Source of the DNA: Paramoeba atlantica
Taxonomy: Eukaryota > Discosea
Direction of reading: 5' to 3'
DNA length: 64,000 nt
Assembly: GCA_977017575.1 (NCBI GenBank)
Contig: CDRNVI010000047.1
Span: 248,001-312,000, forward strand
Shown piece after piece: positions 16,542 to 26,955 of the stretch. The translations under genes were made by a program, and so were the position numbers. Position 1 is the stretch's first letter. Every line of letters begins with the position of its first letter. The notes under the pieces are model-generated. The model ran no database searches. It saw only the letters and a list, made by a program, of their open reading frames with translations, and was not told the DNA's origin.

Positions 16542-19500
16542 ATGGCCTCCAATGTCACCTCACCGGCTCCCATCGCGCACGACGGCCTCCCTCGAGGACC
16601 TGTCAGCGCGCAGCGACATCCCCAGAGCTTTCACTTCATCCAAAGTCGAGCGATGCCCGTCAAAATCCGCCCCTCGGACAGCGTCACATGGTCATATTTC
16701 CCAGACACGCATGCCGCAGCCATTGCCCTCACAGAACGAGAGTTCTTCTCGAGTGTCCACACGGCTGAAGCCTCGATCGGCAAAACCTTGAAGTCGGAAA
16801 GCAAAAGAAGTGATGGTCTGATAATCAAATCGTGTACAATTCAAGATGTCATTGAAAACAACGCATGTGAACACCTAAAATACCAAGAAACGGGAAACCC
16901 AAGTCGCACGTTTTGTCACGCCAGCTGGAGTTCCGCCTACAGGGATTCGTTCATGCAGCTTAACGCAGTGTACTCCTCTTCGAACGCGCTCGGCAAAGCG
17001 GTCACGAAGAAATTATGTGGTAGTGACATCCCAGGATTACGAAAATTCCAAATCACACACGTAACTCGAAAAACACAACCCATTGAACTACTACGGGGTC
17101 ACCCAGAGATCACCTACGACGCACCCTATAGGATCCGAGATGACTCTTACAAGGTGTCACCGCCATCATATGCCTCAAAACACGCTCTCGAACCACGTGC
17201 CTCATGCGCTTATAAATGCCGGGACAAAACATCGTGTCTCCACGCATGTTGCAAAGTACGACACGAAGGATCTCTTCCGCCTAACGTGTCTCTTCCCTCT
17301 CCCGAGGACGTTGCCCCTATGGAACCCTCACTTACTTCTCACAGAAGACCGTGCAAACACACATGCCGCGACAAAAGAAATTGTCTGCACAAGTGTTGCA
17401 AAGTGGGGGTCCCCATTACAATGCCCAAAGTAGTCCTCAACCAGTGCTACCCCTCGTGGAACCACCCATAGCTCGAGCAAGTAGTCCACTACCAGCAGAC
17501 TTATCCATAGACACCGATCAGCATACCACACCAGACATCGGACACTTCGAAGAGGTCAGGGATCCGGAGCTCCCGACCGTAAATCCGCCCTCACTAGGAT
17601 GCATGGATGACGCCACACACCACACACAAACATCAACCAATGAAGTCAATTATCGCCCCTGTCGGCACATATGTAGCAACAAAGCTCAGTGCAAGCATCG
17701 ATGTTGCAAAAATGGTGTCATACAACCTAGCACGGAGGTTGTACTCCGCGAACCCGTCCGTACCTCTCCAGACCTGCACACCAGCAATGACAACAACACC
17801 CCTGCCCCAACAGCCCCTCGTCGCAACTGCGCTCATAAATGTAAGGACAAGGCAACATGTAAACATCAATGCTGCCAGAAAGGAGTTCTCCTCAAAGTCG
17901 CTGAAGTAGCGTACTCTGCCATATGCTGGACCACGAGAAATATACTGTGCCCTGCAATGGGTGATGCGGAACGCGCCGCAAAAGCTTCACTACCGCCCCC
18001 TCCACGCGCAACAACCTACCCCCCAGTTCACACAAACCCCTCGAATCGCTCGAGTCCAATACTGAGCCCTGTGCGGAATGCACCACTTGTCCACGCCCCG
18101 CAACATGATTCCCCTTCTGTACGCCGCTCCTCACCTTCTTTACCCCTTGTGCAGTCCGCAACAGATCCCACGCCTCTGCCCTTACCTTTACCTCCCCCAC
18201 CAGAAGGAAACTGCGAACACACGATATTGCAGCGCATCCCTCGTGTCCGGTAAGTCCCGGCTACCCGACCTCTCCCTGAACTGCAGAACCTACTCGAAAC
18301 ATTCCGCACAATGAATGGAGGTCGCGTTTTAGTCCGTTTCACAGAGGAACAGTGGGAGAGTATTATTGCGAAGATCGAGGAACGCTGCAACTCGTATATC
18401 CACCTGGCGCGAAACAAAGAGGACGCCCTGTCGCAAGCTGAAATACTCTCAGCAATCCTCGCTGTAACTGCATTCGAGGCCGCACGGGAAAACGATCCGA
18501 CGCACGGCTTTCTTATACGGACCAGAACTGGCAGAGCCCGAAGAAACTCACGACCCTTAGCCATTGAACGCACAGTGAAAGTACTCAGTCAACACGTTCG
18601 ACAACTTAAACGTGCGCTAACGTTCATGAAGGGTCCTGCGAGAAACAAGCAACGAGGGAAAATAAAGGAAGCCGAAAAGGCACTAAAGCAGTAAATGGAA
18701 GAATCCAGTATGCAGAGGAAAGAAATCGATCGACGGTGGGCTCTTACGCGATTCCAGCGAAATCCCTGGACAGCCGCGGGCGAATGCTTAGATCGCGTCG
18801 ACCCATCTACCTCAGAAACTGAGACGTCCTACCCTACAGTTCCTGTACAGGAGGTTGAAAGATTCTTTGTGGGCTCAATGTCTAGACCAGAAGAGATACA
18901 CAAGATTCCTCCCGCAGAATTTACGAAACCAATTCCCCTTGATGAGATGCAATGGTCAGATATTGACTCAGACATGATCGCAGCAGCCGTCGCATCCAAA
19001 CGCTCTGGGGCTGCCCCAGGCTCGGACACTGTATCGAACGCGCTGCTAAAGCGCTGCGCCCCTGTCTTTACTCACATGGCACAGGTGTTTAATGATGTCC
19101 TAAAATTTGGTGTATGCCCTCCAACCTGGAAAACTGCGGTCACTCGACTTATCCACAAAGGGGGCCCCACCTCAAGTATGGAAAACTGGCGGCCGATAAG
19201 CTTGACTAGCTGCATTGGGAAGCTTTTCCACTCAATCCTCAGTCACCGTATCCTTCAGCATTCCCTGGATTCCAATGCCCTGGACACAACAATACAAAAA
19301 GGCTTCTTGCCGCATATGAATGGGACAGTTGAGCACACCCAGGTCCTTTGCGAGCTCCTCGAGCACCAGCGGCGCCACAAAAGGCAATACGTGCTTGCCT
19401 AGTTTGATATCAAAAACGCGTTTGGATCTATACCCCATACAATTTTATTTCAGGCCTTAAAATGGGCGCGCGTCTCACCGATCCTCATTAACTACATCAA

Positions 19501-21224
19501 AGCGCTGTACGAACGAGCGTCTATACAAATTAAATGTGCAGAAGGACTCACGAAGTCTATTGAGATAGGTCGTGGTGTATTGCAGGGAGATACGCTTTCA
19601 CCTATTTTATTCGACTTGGCGATGGAGCTAGTTCTGCGTTTTGTCCGTTCAAGTTGCCCCGAATACGGGATCACGTGGAATGCGAAAGAAATTTTTCTAA
19701 AAGCCTTCGCAGATGACCTCACTATTCTGACAAATACCCCCCAGGAAATGCAGAATGCTACAAACGCACTCGTCAAAGTTCTAAGCGATATTGGGATGAA
19801 ACTAAACGTGAAAAAATGCCGGCTGCAACACATGGCGATGACGCAAGACTCTGGATATATGACACGCCGACCACAGATCATGATCGGCACGTCACCTATC
19901 CCACACATATGTGATAATGGTAGCACATTTTTAGGCATGACGCTCGCACCCGGTGCTCAACAAGGCAAGACACTCTTTCTAAAACTACGAACCCGTCTGC
20001 GAGCCTGGTTGCGTAATATATCTTCCAGCGCACATGACCTTCCCGCGCGCCTGTGGATATACAATAACGGCATCATCTCTCGTCTGCGGTATTCCTTCGT
20101 CGTGAACTCATGCCTTACCTTCAATCACGTACTTCGTCTACAGCGATGCGCCACACGCGAAATTCGGAAATGGTTAAACGTAGCGAAATCAGCAACTAGT
20201 GAGCTGCTCTATTCAGAGCATGGCTGGAATCTCATGAGTCTGTCAAAACTTTGGCTTCTTTCCACTGTGGGGACAATGGAACAAATGGATAAATCGCGTG
20301 ATCCCGAGGTCCAGCACGCTTTACGTGAGCGCATCAGGCGAGAAGCGAACAAAAGGAGAGCAGGATACATTCGCCCGCCGACGGATATGCACAGTACAAG
20401 CCATAGTAACGTCCGAAGACTCCTTGGAAGCGAATACGAGCGACACCTCACGGAAGCCGTCCAACGGCGTACTGCCGTAGCAGGACGATGGTTCAGAATC
20501 GCAACGGAAGCAGACCTTGCGAGAGTCTTCGCCGCCGCCCTATGCAACCTCAAGAGTGAATCGCTTTCGCGGTTCACATCCTCAGTGCTTACCGAGACGC
20601 CGCTCCCAACCAGGGCATCTCTTCGTAGGTGGGGCGTATCGACATGCGAGCGATAAATGTCCCATATGTGACACTGAGACACAAACTACGCGGCATATTC
20701 TATCTGGTTGTAGGAAGTCACTCGAACAAGGGAGGTATACCCTACGGCATAACATGGTACTACAGGCATTAGCGAACTCCGTACAACGATTCTCCTCCAC
20801 TAGTCAATGTCACTTCGATCTCCCCCACTTCCGCTCCACCCCCGCGTGGCTCACGAACCTTGATACTGAGCTACGTCCTGACGGATGGGTGAAACTATCT
20901 AACGGAGAAGAATACATTATAGAACTTACCTGCCCTTGGGAGGAGAATTTTGAGTTCGCACACGAGCGCAAAATAGAAAAGTACACGAGTTTATATCACT
21001 CTAGAAAACTCGACCATCCTACCACATTCCTACTCGTCTTCGAGGTGGGAGCGAGAGGCAAACTGCATATGTCGGCCCGAACGCTCAACTCTCTCTACAT
21101 GGGAAATGAAGAAGCGGTTGCAGTGTGTCGCCGAAATATGACGAGTAGCGCTCTCCGGGGAAGTTTCATAATTTTCCAGCACCGCGAGAACAAACAGTGG
21201 ATGGAGGTTAGTTCTGGGGAGTGA
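16542..21224 (+). pseudogene. LINE ORF: zinc fingers, reverse transcriptase, restriction-like endonuclease (broken)
   Basis: Coding begins at ATG 16542. Four finger motifs of the form C.(3)C.DK..C.H.CC(K/Q) lie at about 17205-17256, 17351-17401, 17660-17710 and 17828-17880. They resemble the zinc knuckle at the end of HFM1/MER3-type helicases. RT blocks are NWRPISL, QKGFLPHMNGTVEH, FDIKNAFGS (motif A, 19403), GVLQGDTLSP (motif B) and FADD (motif C, 19706-19717). The nuclease region holds CPICDTETQTTRH (20659), a PD (20877) and ELTCPWE (about 20923). The frame changes near 17440 and 20640. Stops lie at 18251, 18692 and 19400, the last being TAG where a Trp codon is expected just before motif A. 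Confidence 0.85.
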
Positions 21225-21321
21225 GTCGCTGACTGTCAGGTGATTTCAACGCGTTTTGTGCGCGTAATATGGAACTCCCATATTCACCGTCTGATCTCTG
21301 TAGAATATTTTCTACATGATA

Positions 21322-21323
<2 letters not shown>

Positions 21324-21349
<26 letters not shown>
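21324..21349 (+). repeat. (AT)n tail of the LINE
   Basis: About 12 AT units directly after the CATGATAAC end of the LINE. Either a simple-repeat 3' tail made during target-primed reverse transcription or a later expansion. Confidence 0.8.
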
Positions 21350-21352
<3 letters not shown>

Positions 21353-21419
21353 CTTTCAACAATTTTGAAGGCAATATTGATTTTAGTGCGCTACCTGCAT
21401 CTCTTCGGACGATGATAAA

Positions 21420-21988
21420 GATACAGTTTCTGTACCTTGTTGGTACTTTTTCCTTAGTTCATCCTTTCTTTCCCCGGCAACGGGCATACTCTTACTGTAT
21501 TTTCATGCCCGTTGCCGGCCGGCACTAAGGTCGGAACTGTCCCTCTTGTCGCTGAAGCAGGGGACGCGCTTTCACCACTTCACCCCTCCCCGACTCACTC
21601 CCCTGGAGTGAGTGTGCTTCCCCCTCTCGGCTTTTTTTCGACTTGTCTTTTTCCTCTCCGAGAGGGCCATGCGTCACGGTGGCCTCCCTTGAGGACCACT
21701 AGACGTGTCCTCCGCCGACGAGACTCGGCTCTCTGCACCTGGCGGTCGCCCAGCTCACCGCACCTCGGCTCTGTCGCAGCTCTCTGCACCCGGATTGCCC
21801 TCGAAACTGTAATATGGGGATTACGCATCCGGCTCTCTGCACCTGCACATGACAACCGAGCTCTCTGCACCTGGGACGCCAGCTCTCCGCACCCGCACAC
21901 CTCCGGCGAGGACGAAACCTCACATGGTCCACCCGTCGTATGCGGGATAAGGACATGGTGAGCAAATCTCTGCACTATAAGTGCATGA
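21420..21988 (+). mobile_element. SINE-like element S1 (type B)
   Basis: 569 bp from GATACAG to CATGA. It shares its first 23 bases with the LINE start. In order it shows a CCGGCAACGGGCAT/ATGCCCGTTGCCGG hairpin (about 21475-21525), a perfect ACTCACTCC/GGAGTGAGT hairpin (about 21595-21613), a GTGG.CCTC/GAGG.CCAC hairpin (about 21680), a type B interior with recurring GCTCTCTGCACC, and the end ATCTCTGCACTATAAGTGCATGA in which TGCAC pairs with GTGCA. No ORF. Inserted in sense in LRR-5 after ...LPASLRTM. The flank GATAAA/ATGATAAA recurs on both sides and may be a target duplication. Confidence 0.85.
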
Positions 21989-22318
21989 TAAAACACATAC
22001 ATAACAATGTGAAATTGCGGGGCAACCTACAAATTGTAGGGGCACATGTGGACATGATCTACGATGTTTCCGAAACGGAAATTACAGTTAGCAACAGTTG
22101 TGGCGCGCTGGAACAATATATTATGATGTGATTGGTAGGGAAAAAGTAGGGGGGGGGGGAATTCTCGGTATGTTAACCTGTAACCCGTTTAATACATTAG
22201 TCTACCCTGTGTGAGTGGTATAGTCAACACCGTACACATTCTCCTATTTTTTACTCTCACACTTTCTTCACCCGTACTTTACCTAAGCTTTTATCTGTTC
22301 CCCCAACTCCGATATTTC

Positions 22319-22951
22319 ATGTCCGGCCTACGCTCGTGGGAAGGGGTGACATGTGACGAGGAGGATCACCCGGTTGCGCTGCGCTGGTGTGCCTTAGGAC
22401 TCGGTGGTACGCTTAGTTGGGATTACCTCCCCCAGCGTCTGGTACGCATTGACGTCAGTCACAACAACCTGCGAGGCCCAGTAAACCTCCGCGAGGCCCC
22501 AGAGTGTTTAGAAGAGCTCAATCTTTCCCACAATGCCTTCACGGGGGAATTTGATCTCACTCAGCTCCCCCCGGAGTTGAAAAAACTTTATCTCACCGAT
22601 AACCAATTTGAGGGAAAATGTGACCTGAGCTCACTACCCCCTTCGTTGACTCGGTTAAGTGTGGGATTCAATCATTTTTCTGGTGAGGTTGGTTTGAACG
22701 ATTTGCCGAGGACGTTGCAAAGTCTGATGCTGTCGTTTAACCAGCTGGAGGGGGAGTTGGATATGAGCGATTTGCCACGGGATATGGAGGAGCTCTACGT
22801 TAGGAACAACAAATTTAATGGTAAATGTGACCTTTCGGAGGTTGTTAAGCGAGGTCTTAAGGTGGATGTGTCATTTAACAGGTTTACGGAGATTGTGCAG
22901 TCAAACAATACGGCATCCGAGAATATACAAATTGGTCACCAGGACGAATAA
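22319..22951 (+). CDS. Leucine-rich repeat protein lacking the usual N-terminal half-module (LRR-6)
   Basis: 210 residues from the first ATG (22319, MSGLRSWEGVTC). The frame is open upstream to a GTG at 22211 and would add a hydrophobic stretch (ILLFFTLTLSSPVLYLSFYLF), but no ATG is available there. It keeps W.GV.C and about seven very regular repeats (LPPELKKLYLTDNQFEGKCDL, LPRTLQSLMLSFNQLEGELDM) but lacks the VRG..LP.EY block. The gene may be N-terminally truncated, or it may use a non-ATG start that would give it a signal-like segment. It sits just downstream of the decayed LRR-5. Confidence 0.78.
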   Translation: MSGLRSWEGVTCDEEDHPVALRWCALGLGGTLSWDYLPQRLVRIDVSHNNLRGPVNLREAPECLEELNLSHNAFTGEFDLTQLPPELKKLYLTDNQFEGKCDLSSLPPSLTRLSVGFNHFSGEVGLNDLPRTLQSLMLSFNQLEGELDMSDLPRDMEELYVRNNKFNGKCDLSEVVKRGLKVDVSFNRFTEIVQSNNTASENIQIGHQDE

Positions 22952-23254
22952 AATTTGTCATGTAAGGTAGTGGGTTTGTATTTGATCGTGATAGAATGGA
23001 ACGACATTTGATATATCTCAAACGTCAGGGAACAATGTAGATGGTAATTTCTTCCGCGGATAGAGATCGAAATGAGATCATACAAAAAATCCGCGAGATG
23101 CACGAAATCACACACATTACATCCGCAACCTATATTTGTACTTTTAAGACTGCAAAAAATGCAAAGCTTTTTTCTAGCGACAACAGTGAGACGACAATAG
23201 GTCGTAGAAAACCCAATCAATCTTTTTTTCTTTCCGTTCTGTACAACGAAGATA

Positions 23255-23833
23255 ATGAGTGCTTCTTCTGCTACACCACGAGCTGCAAAGGTGCGTGGCG
23301 GGGTGTTTCCCCAGGAATATCATCTTGCCCTTCTGGTGAAAAATATTTCAGTTTCTTTTTACGGCGAGAGGTGGAGCGAAAACACTCCAGCGTGCTCCTG
23401 GAACGGCATAACGTGTGATACGGACCAAAACATAATTAATGTTGGATGGTATAACTGCGGCTTGAACGGAAGTCTTCAGTGGTCCTATCTGCCTTCTACT
23501 CTTCTTACACTCGAGGTTGCTCTCAATTCACTCTGCGGAACAGTTTCGTGGGATATCCTCCCCTCCCAATTGGTGATACTTTCACTGCATCGTAATTATC
23601 TGACGGGTGAAGTGTTGCTACACAATTTGCCACATAGCCTGAAAGAAATGCACCTACAAAGCAACAATTTTTGTGGCAATGTCTATTTTCAAAATTTGCA
23701 CGAAGGGTTACAAGTGTTATACTTGAGTTTGAACCCTGAACTTTATGGTTCAATAGATTGTAACAAACTTCCGACCAGTTTACGTTACCGAGCATGGTAC
23801 GGCACAAACATTACACTCAAGAATGTTGACTAA
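23255..23833 (+). CDS. Leucine-rich repeat protein (LRR-7)
   Basis: 192 residues. A short head MSASSATPRA is followed by AKVRGGVFPQEYHLALLVKNI, WNGITC, then about five repeats (LPSQLVILSLHRNYLTGEVLL, LPHSLKEMHLQSNNFCGNVYF) and a closing NPELYGSIDCNKLPTSLRY. The head has no signal-peptide character. Start ATG 23255 leaves exactly the head-plus-module layout seen in full-length paralogues. Confidence 0.85.
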   Translation: MSASSATPRAAKVRGGVFPQEYHLALLVKNISVSFYGERWSENTPACSWNGITCDTDQNIINVGWYNCGLNGSLQWSYLPSTLLTLEVALNSLCGTVSWDILPSQLVILSLHRNYLTGEVLLHNLPHSLKEMHLQSNNFCGNVYFQNLHEGLQVLYLSLNPELYGSIDCNKLPTSLRYRAWYGTNITLKNVD

Positions 23834-24030
23834 AATGAGATGTCTCAAAAAAATGTGACAAGGAGAAAATGGAAATCTGTGAAAAAAAGTAAAGTCTTTC
23901 AACAAATATTTACACTCAAGACAATTATTTGTGTAACAAAAAACAGGAAAACAACAATTTGTGAATTTTTTATTGTGCAACAATTTCAGAAGTTGCACAA
24001 TAGAAAATTCACAAATTTTTGCGAACGTTG

Positions 24031-24117
24031 TACTGCTCCCTCTTTCTTATCTTTTCATTCGCAACCCATCTTTCCCCACACTTTTCCTCTCTCCCACTTC
24101 CCCTTACCCCTACCCCC
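24031..24117 (+). promoter_or_regulatory. Pyrimidine-rich 5' leader of the SGT gene
   Basis: An 87-base stretch, mostly C and T with no AG dinucleotide, ends at the start codon. The nearest upstream AG (24002) follows an AT-rich segment. Such tracts are the usual guide for trans-splicing in kinetoplastids; the role here is inferred. Confidence 0.4.
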
Positions 24118-25443
24118 ATGTCCGAAACCCAACACGCCATCGTTCACAGTTTCACCCAATGGTTACGCCAACAAAACCTCCCCGAGCCCACTGCCGTCTC
24201 TGAACTTTGCGAAAAAATCCACAACCTCTTTCACCTCCCTCCCGGCTTCAACCCCCCGAATCCGGTTGCCCTCCAGCACCTGTGGGATCACGCGAGTGAC
24301 GCCCCGGAAGCGAATGGATCTCACGGCTCCAAATCTTCTTCTTTTTCGTTGTCTTCTTCTGAGAGTAAACTTCAGCTCACGCCGCAGTCCCCCGAGGAGG
24401 CCTCCAAGCTCCGCGACTTCCTCTCCATCCTCCACGACCGGGGGTACTTCAAAGGGGCGGACCCCGGGACCCCGGAGCACGAATCCCGGCTCGACAAAGC
24501 GAGGCGCAAGTTCTTCGCGCGGCAGAACCCCTACGAGGGGCTGGACGCGGAGCAGTGCAAGGCGAGGGGGAACGCGGCGATGGCGACCGCGGCGCACAAA
24601 GAGGCGCTGGGTTTCTACACCCGCGCGATTGCGTTGGACTCGGGTAACCATTTGTACTTTGCGAACCGCTCCGCGGCGTACATACAAATGAAGGAGTATG
24701 GCAACGCGGTTACGGATGCGGAAAAGGCGATTGCCTTGGAGCCGGGGTACGCGAAGTCGTATGCGCGTCTCGGGACGGCGTATTTTTATGAGGAGAAGTT
24801 TCAGAAGGCGTCGGAGGCGTATGCGCGGGCGGTGGAGCTGGACCCGCAGAATGCGAGTTATGGGGAGGATCTGCGTCAAGCCCGGGAGAGGGTGAAAAAA
24901 GCGGAGGAAGCTGCAGCGGGGAATAATCCGTTCGGGAGTTTACTGTCGGGGTTAGGAGGAGGAGGGGCTCCGGGATCTGCTGGGTTTGATATGAATCAAC
25001 TGATGGGGATGATGAATAAGCCGGAATTTATGCAAATGGCCTCCCAAGCGATGCAAAATCCGCAGTTTACGTCGTTGATGCAAAACTTTGCGTCACAAAT
25101 GGGAAGTAATGCCCCTGGGATGGGTGACATGCAGCAATTTCTTTCGTCGATGGGAAATAACGCTTTAATGGGTGAGAATGGCAACGCGCTGTCTAACGCT
25201 GCGGAAGGGGGAGATAGCTCAGGGACGGTACAAACCCCGTTTGGCCCGCTGGATGCGCAAGCGTTAAAGCAGCTGCAGGAGGAGGAGGTCCACGGCAACC
25301 CTCGCATGGCGGAGATTGTGGAAGATGTGCGTCAAAATGGGCCCGGGGCGTTTATGAAGCACATGAATGATCCCGAGGTCATGGCCATCATGTCGAAATT
25401 TACCACGCTGTTCTCTCAGAGAGGAGAACCGAAAGAAGAGTGA
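24118..25443 (+). CDS. SGT: SGT-like co-chaperone (small glutamine-rich TPR protein)
   Basis: 441 residues from the ATG at 24118; the frame upstream is open only from a TTG inside the pyrimidine leader. Domain order matches SGTA: an N-terminal homodimerisation helix pair (FTQWLRQQNLPEP... LCEKIHNLFHL), a linker, three TPR repeats at about 140-245 (LDAEQCKARGNAAM, GNHLYFANRSAAYIQMKEYGN, GYAKSYARLGTAYFYEEKF) and a Met/Gln/Asn-rich C-terminal region with NPEFMQMASQAMQNPQF-type repeats. An STI1-like end (NPRMAEIVEDVRQNGPGAF, DPEVMAIMSKF) is longer than in human SGTA. The family hands tail-anchored proteins to the GET pathway and binds Hsp70/Hsp90 EEVD tails. Confidence 0.9.
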   Translation: MSETQHAIVHSFTQWLRQQNLPEPTAVSELCEKIHNLFHLPPGFNPPNPVALQHLWDHASDAPEANGSHGSKSSSFSLSSSESKLQLTPQSPEEASKLRDFLSILHDRGYFKGADPGTPEHESRLDKARRKFFARQNPYEGLDAEQCKARGNAAMATAAHKEALGFYTRAIALDSGNHLYFANRSAAYIQMKEYGNAVTDAEKAIALEPGYAKSYARLGTAYFYEEKFQKASEAYARAVELDPQNASYGEDLRQARERVKKAEEAAAGNNPFGSLLSGLGGGGAPGSAGFDMNQLMGMMNKPEFMQMASQAMQNPQFTSLMQNFASQMGSNAPGMGDMQQFLSSMGNNALMGENGNALSNAAEGGDSSGTVQTPFGPLDAQALKQLQEEEVHGNPRMAEIVEDVRQNGPGAFMKHMNDPEVMAIMSKFTTLFSQRGEPKEE

Positions 25444-25735
25444 AAAGAAGGCGGTAGTGATGTTTGTGTTATAAAACAAATGCTTTACAAAAGATTACAA
25501 TGGTCATTTACTTTCTCATACGGGATAGGTTCCGAGTATCGGATGGAAAACTGCAACAGATACGATAGTATCCCTTATGCTATTTTGTGTTTTTTTAACT
25601 TTATATTCGGCAAAAAGTATACAACTAAGCTAGATATTTTTACAGGCTCGACGCAGAACGCGTGGCTAAACTCGTGGATTATCTTTTTGCTTTTCTTCTT
25701 AATATTTGCATTTCGTCGATTATTTCTTCTAACTC

Positions 25736-26569
25736 ATGCTCTTGAGCTGCCTTTTGTCGGACGTCTCCGAACCCTCCCTGAAACGGATAAAATCGAACAC
25801 AGACGTTGAATCTTCAGATGTGCTATCCTCATATAAGGCTCCTGCATCTAGCCTACGTGCTGGTAAAGTCAGTGGCATGAATCTCCCGCAGGAGTACAAA
25901 TTGGCGCGTGTCATTGAGGACATACAGGTACAAACCAAATATCCCTCTTGGAATGAACACACCCATGCGTGCAAGTGGTACGGAGTATACTGCAACCAAG
26001 AGGGTAAGGTGAATAAAATAGACTGGAAAGTATGTCGCTTATCCGGTACCTTACATCTTTCGCATCTCCCATCCTCGCTATTGCGATGCGAAATGGCATC
26101 TAATTATTTGAAGGGTGAGATTCCACTGGAAGAGCTCTACGATACAACTCCAAAGCTTTACTATCTTGATTTATCAGGCAACAAATTTGGTGGAGCAATT
26201 GATTTAAATTTTGTACCCGCTCGCATGAAATTTTTTGTTCTTGGAAATAATGTTTTGAAGGGCAATTTGCATTTAAGTTTGCTCCCTCTGGAAGCAGAAG
26301 AAGTTTTTTTTCAAGATAACTTCTTTAACGGAAATCTAGACTTAACTTCTCTTCCGAAAAATATAAAATATTTGGATTTGAGAAATAATAAGTTTTCAGG
26401 TGTCATAGATTTGTCACATATCCCGACTTCACTGGAGGGACTGCTAATATGTGGTAACGCCATGCTACGTGGAACAGTGGAAATAGGTACGCTTCCTGAA
26501 CAATTGCGCCGCATGTCCTTTGCATATACAAATATAGACGTTATTGAAGATGAGGGATATGCATCATGA
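25736..26569 (+). CDS. Leucine-rich repeat protein (LRR-8)
   Basis: 277 residues. It has an extended head of about 45 residues (MLLSCLLSDVSEPSLKRIK...), then GKVSGMNLPQEYKLARVIEDI, WYGVYC, and about eight repeats (PKLYYLDLSGNKFGGAIDL, LPKNIKYLDLRNNKFSGVIDL). The tail is FAYTNIDVIEDEGYAS. The first ten residues are moderately hydrophobic but too short for a confident signal peptide. VRG is replaced by VSG. The upstream spacer (25444-25735) shows nothing. Confidence 0.85.
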   Translation: MLLSCLLSDVSEPSLKRIKSNTDVESSDVLSSYKAPASSLRAGKVSGMNLPQEYKLARVIEDIQVQTKYPSWNEHTHACKWYGVYCNQEGKVNKIDWKVCRLSGTLHLSHLPSSLLRCEMASNYLKGEIPLEELYDTTPKLYYLDLSGNKFGGAIDLNFVPARMKFFVLGNNVLKGNLHLSLLPLEAEEVFFQDNFFNGNLDLTSLPKNIKYLDLRNNKFSGVIDLSHIPTSLEGLLICGNAMLRGTVEIGTLPEQLRRMSFAYTNIDVIEDEGYAS

Positions 26570-26955
26570 ATATGATATCATGTAAAAAAATATAGAATGA
26601 TATCTTGTAAACAAGATGTAATCTTTGTCTACCGTGTAGTCTTCAACATGAAGCGCGCAGCAGTAGTGACTTTTATGTTAAAAACAACCACCGCGTTTAA
26701 CGAAATGGCTTAAATGGAAAAATTTGGTATGGGCCACACAAATGGCCATAATGGTCTGTTGAGCAATTTGTTTTTGTGTGAAGTATGCTAGTGCATGGAC
26801 CACTTTGTATTCTATTTTATGTTTAAACCTTGCAGCTGGAGCTTTTGAAGGATGTGTTAAGCAAAGTGAGTAAAGAGCAACACTTATCATCTCTTACACA
26901 ATCCATCAGTAATAGGATAAATCAATTCTTGTATTCTCTCTTTCCTTTGTAATTC
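26570..26955. other. Intergenic with a decayed hairpin repeat
   Basis: About 26650-26712 resembles the reversed GGCTCTTCG hairpin repeat (GAAGCGCGCAGCAGTAGTGAC, AAACAACCACCGCGTTTAACG), with one arm worn away. The rest shows nothing. Confidence 0.5.

Larger units (their letters stand above)
16480..21349 (+). mobile_element. Non-LTR retrotransposon (LINE) with restriction-like endonuclease, R2/CRE-like
   Basis: A 4.84-kb element with a tail, inserted in sense in an LRR gene. The 5' end GATACAGTTTCTGTACCTTG is identical to that of the SINE-like elements in this window. The 3' end is ATCTCTG, a TGTAGA/TCTACA hairpin, CATGA (to 21319), then TAAC and an AT dinucleotide tail to about 21349. It has one coding region: N-terminal CCHC-like fingers, reverse transcriptase, and a C-terminal CCHC plus PD-type nuclease. 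There is no apurinic endonuclease domain. The layout matches elements that use a restriction-like enzyme, which in trypanosomatids (CRE/SLACS/CZAR) are site-specific. The copy carries several stops and frameshifts, so it is inactive. Confidence 0.88.
16018..22131 (+). pseudogene. LRR gene split by a LINE and a SINE-like element (LRR-5)
   Basis: Three exon-like pieces of one LRR gene survive. The first is 16018-16479: head, KVRGVSFPQEYDLARLTQDV, WGGVTC and three to four repeats up to LPPSIEVV. The second is about 21352-21419: NNFEGNIDFSALPASLRTM. The third is about 22000-22131: HNNVKLRGNLQIVG... ending in a TGA. The LINE separates the first two and the SINE-like element the last two. Both insertions fall directly after the eighth residue of an LP..L..L unit. 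The reading frame of the first piece runs into the LINE and stops at 16503, so any product would be about 160 residues. The third piece no longer looks like good LRR, suggesting decay. Confidence 0.8.

Noticed and set aside
16542-21224. Reassigned stop codons (TAA/TAG as sense)
   Set aside because: Host genes end with TAA, TAG and TGA, and no conserved host protein needs an in-frame stop to be read.
21730-21910. CRISPR-like array (GCTCTCTGCACC repeats)
   Set aside because: Repeats are only 12 bases with uneven spacers of 10-40 bases, lie inside each type B element, and the host is eukaryotic.
24163-24879. 238-codon - strand frame in the SGT gene
   Set aside because: Arg/Val-rich shadow of a GC-rich TPR gene.
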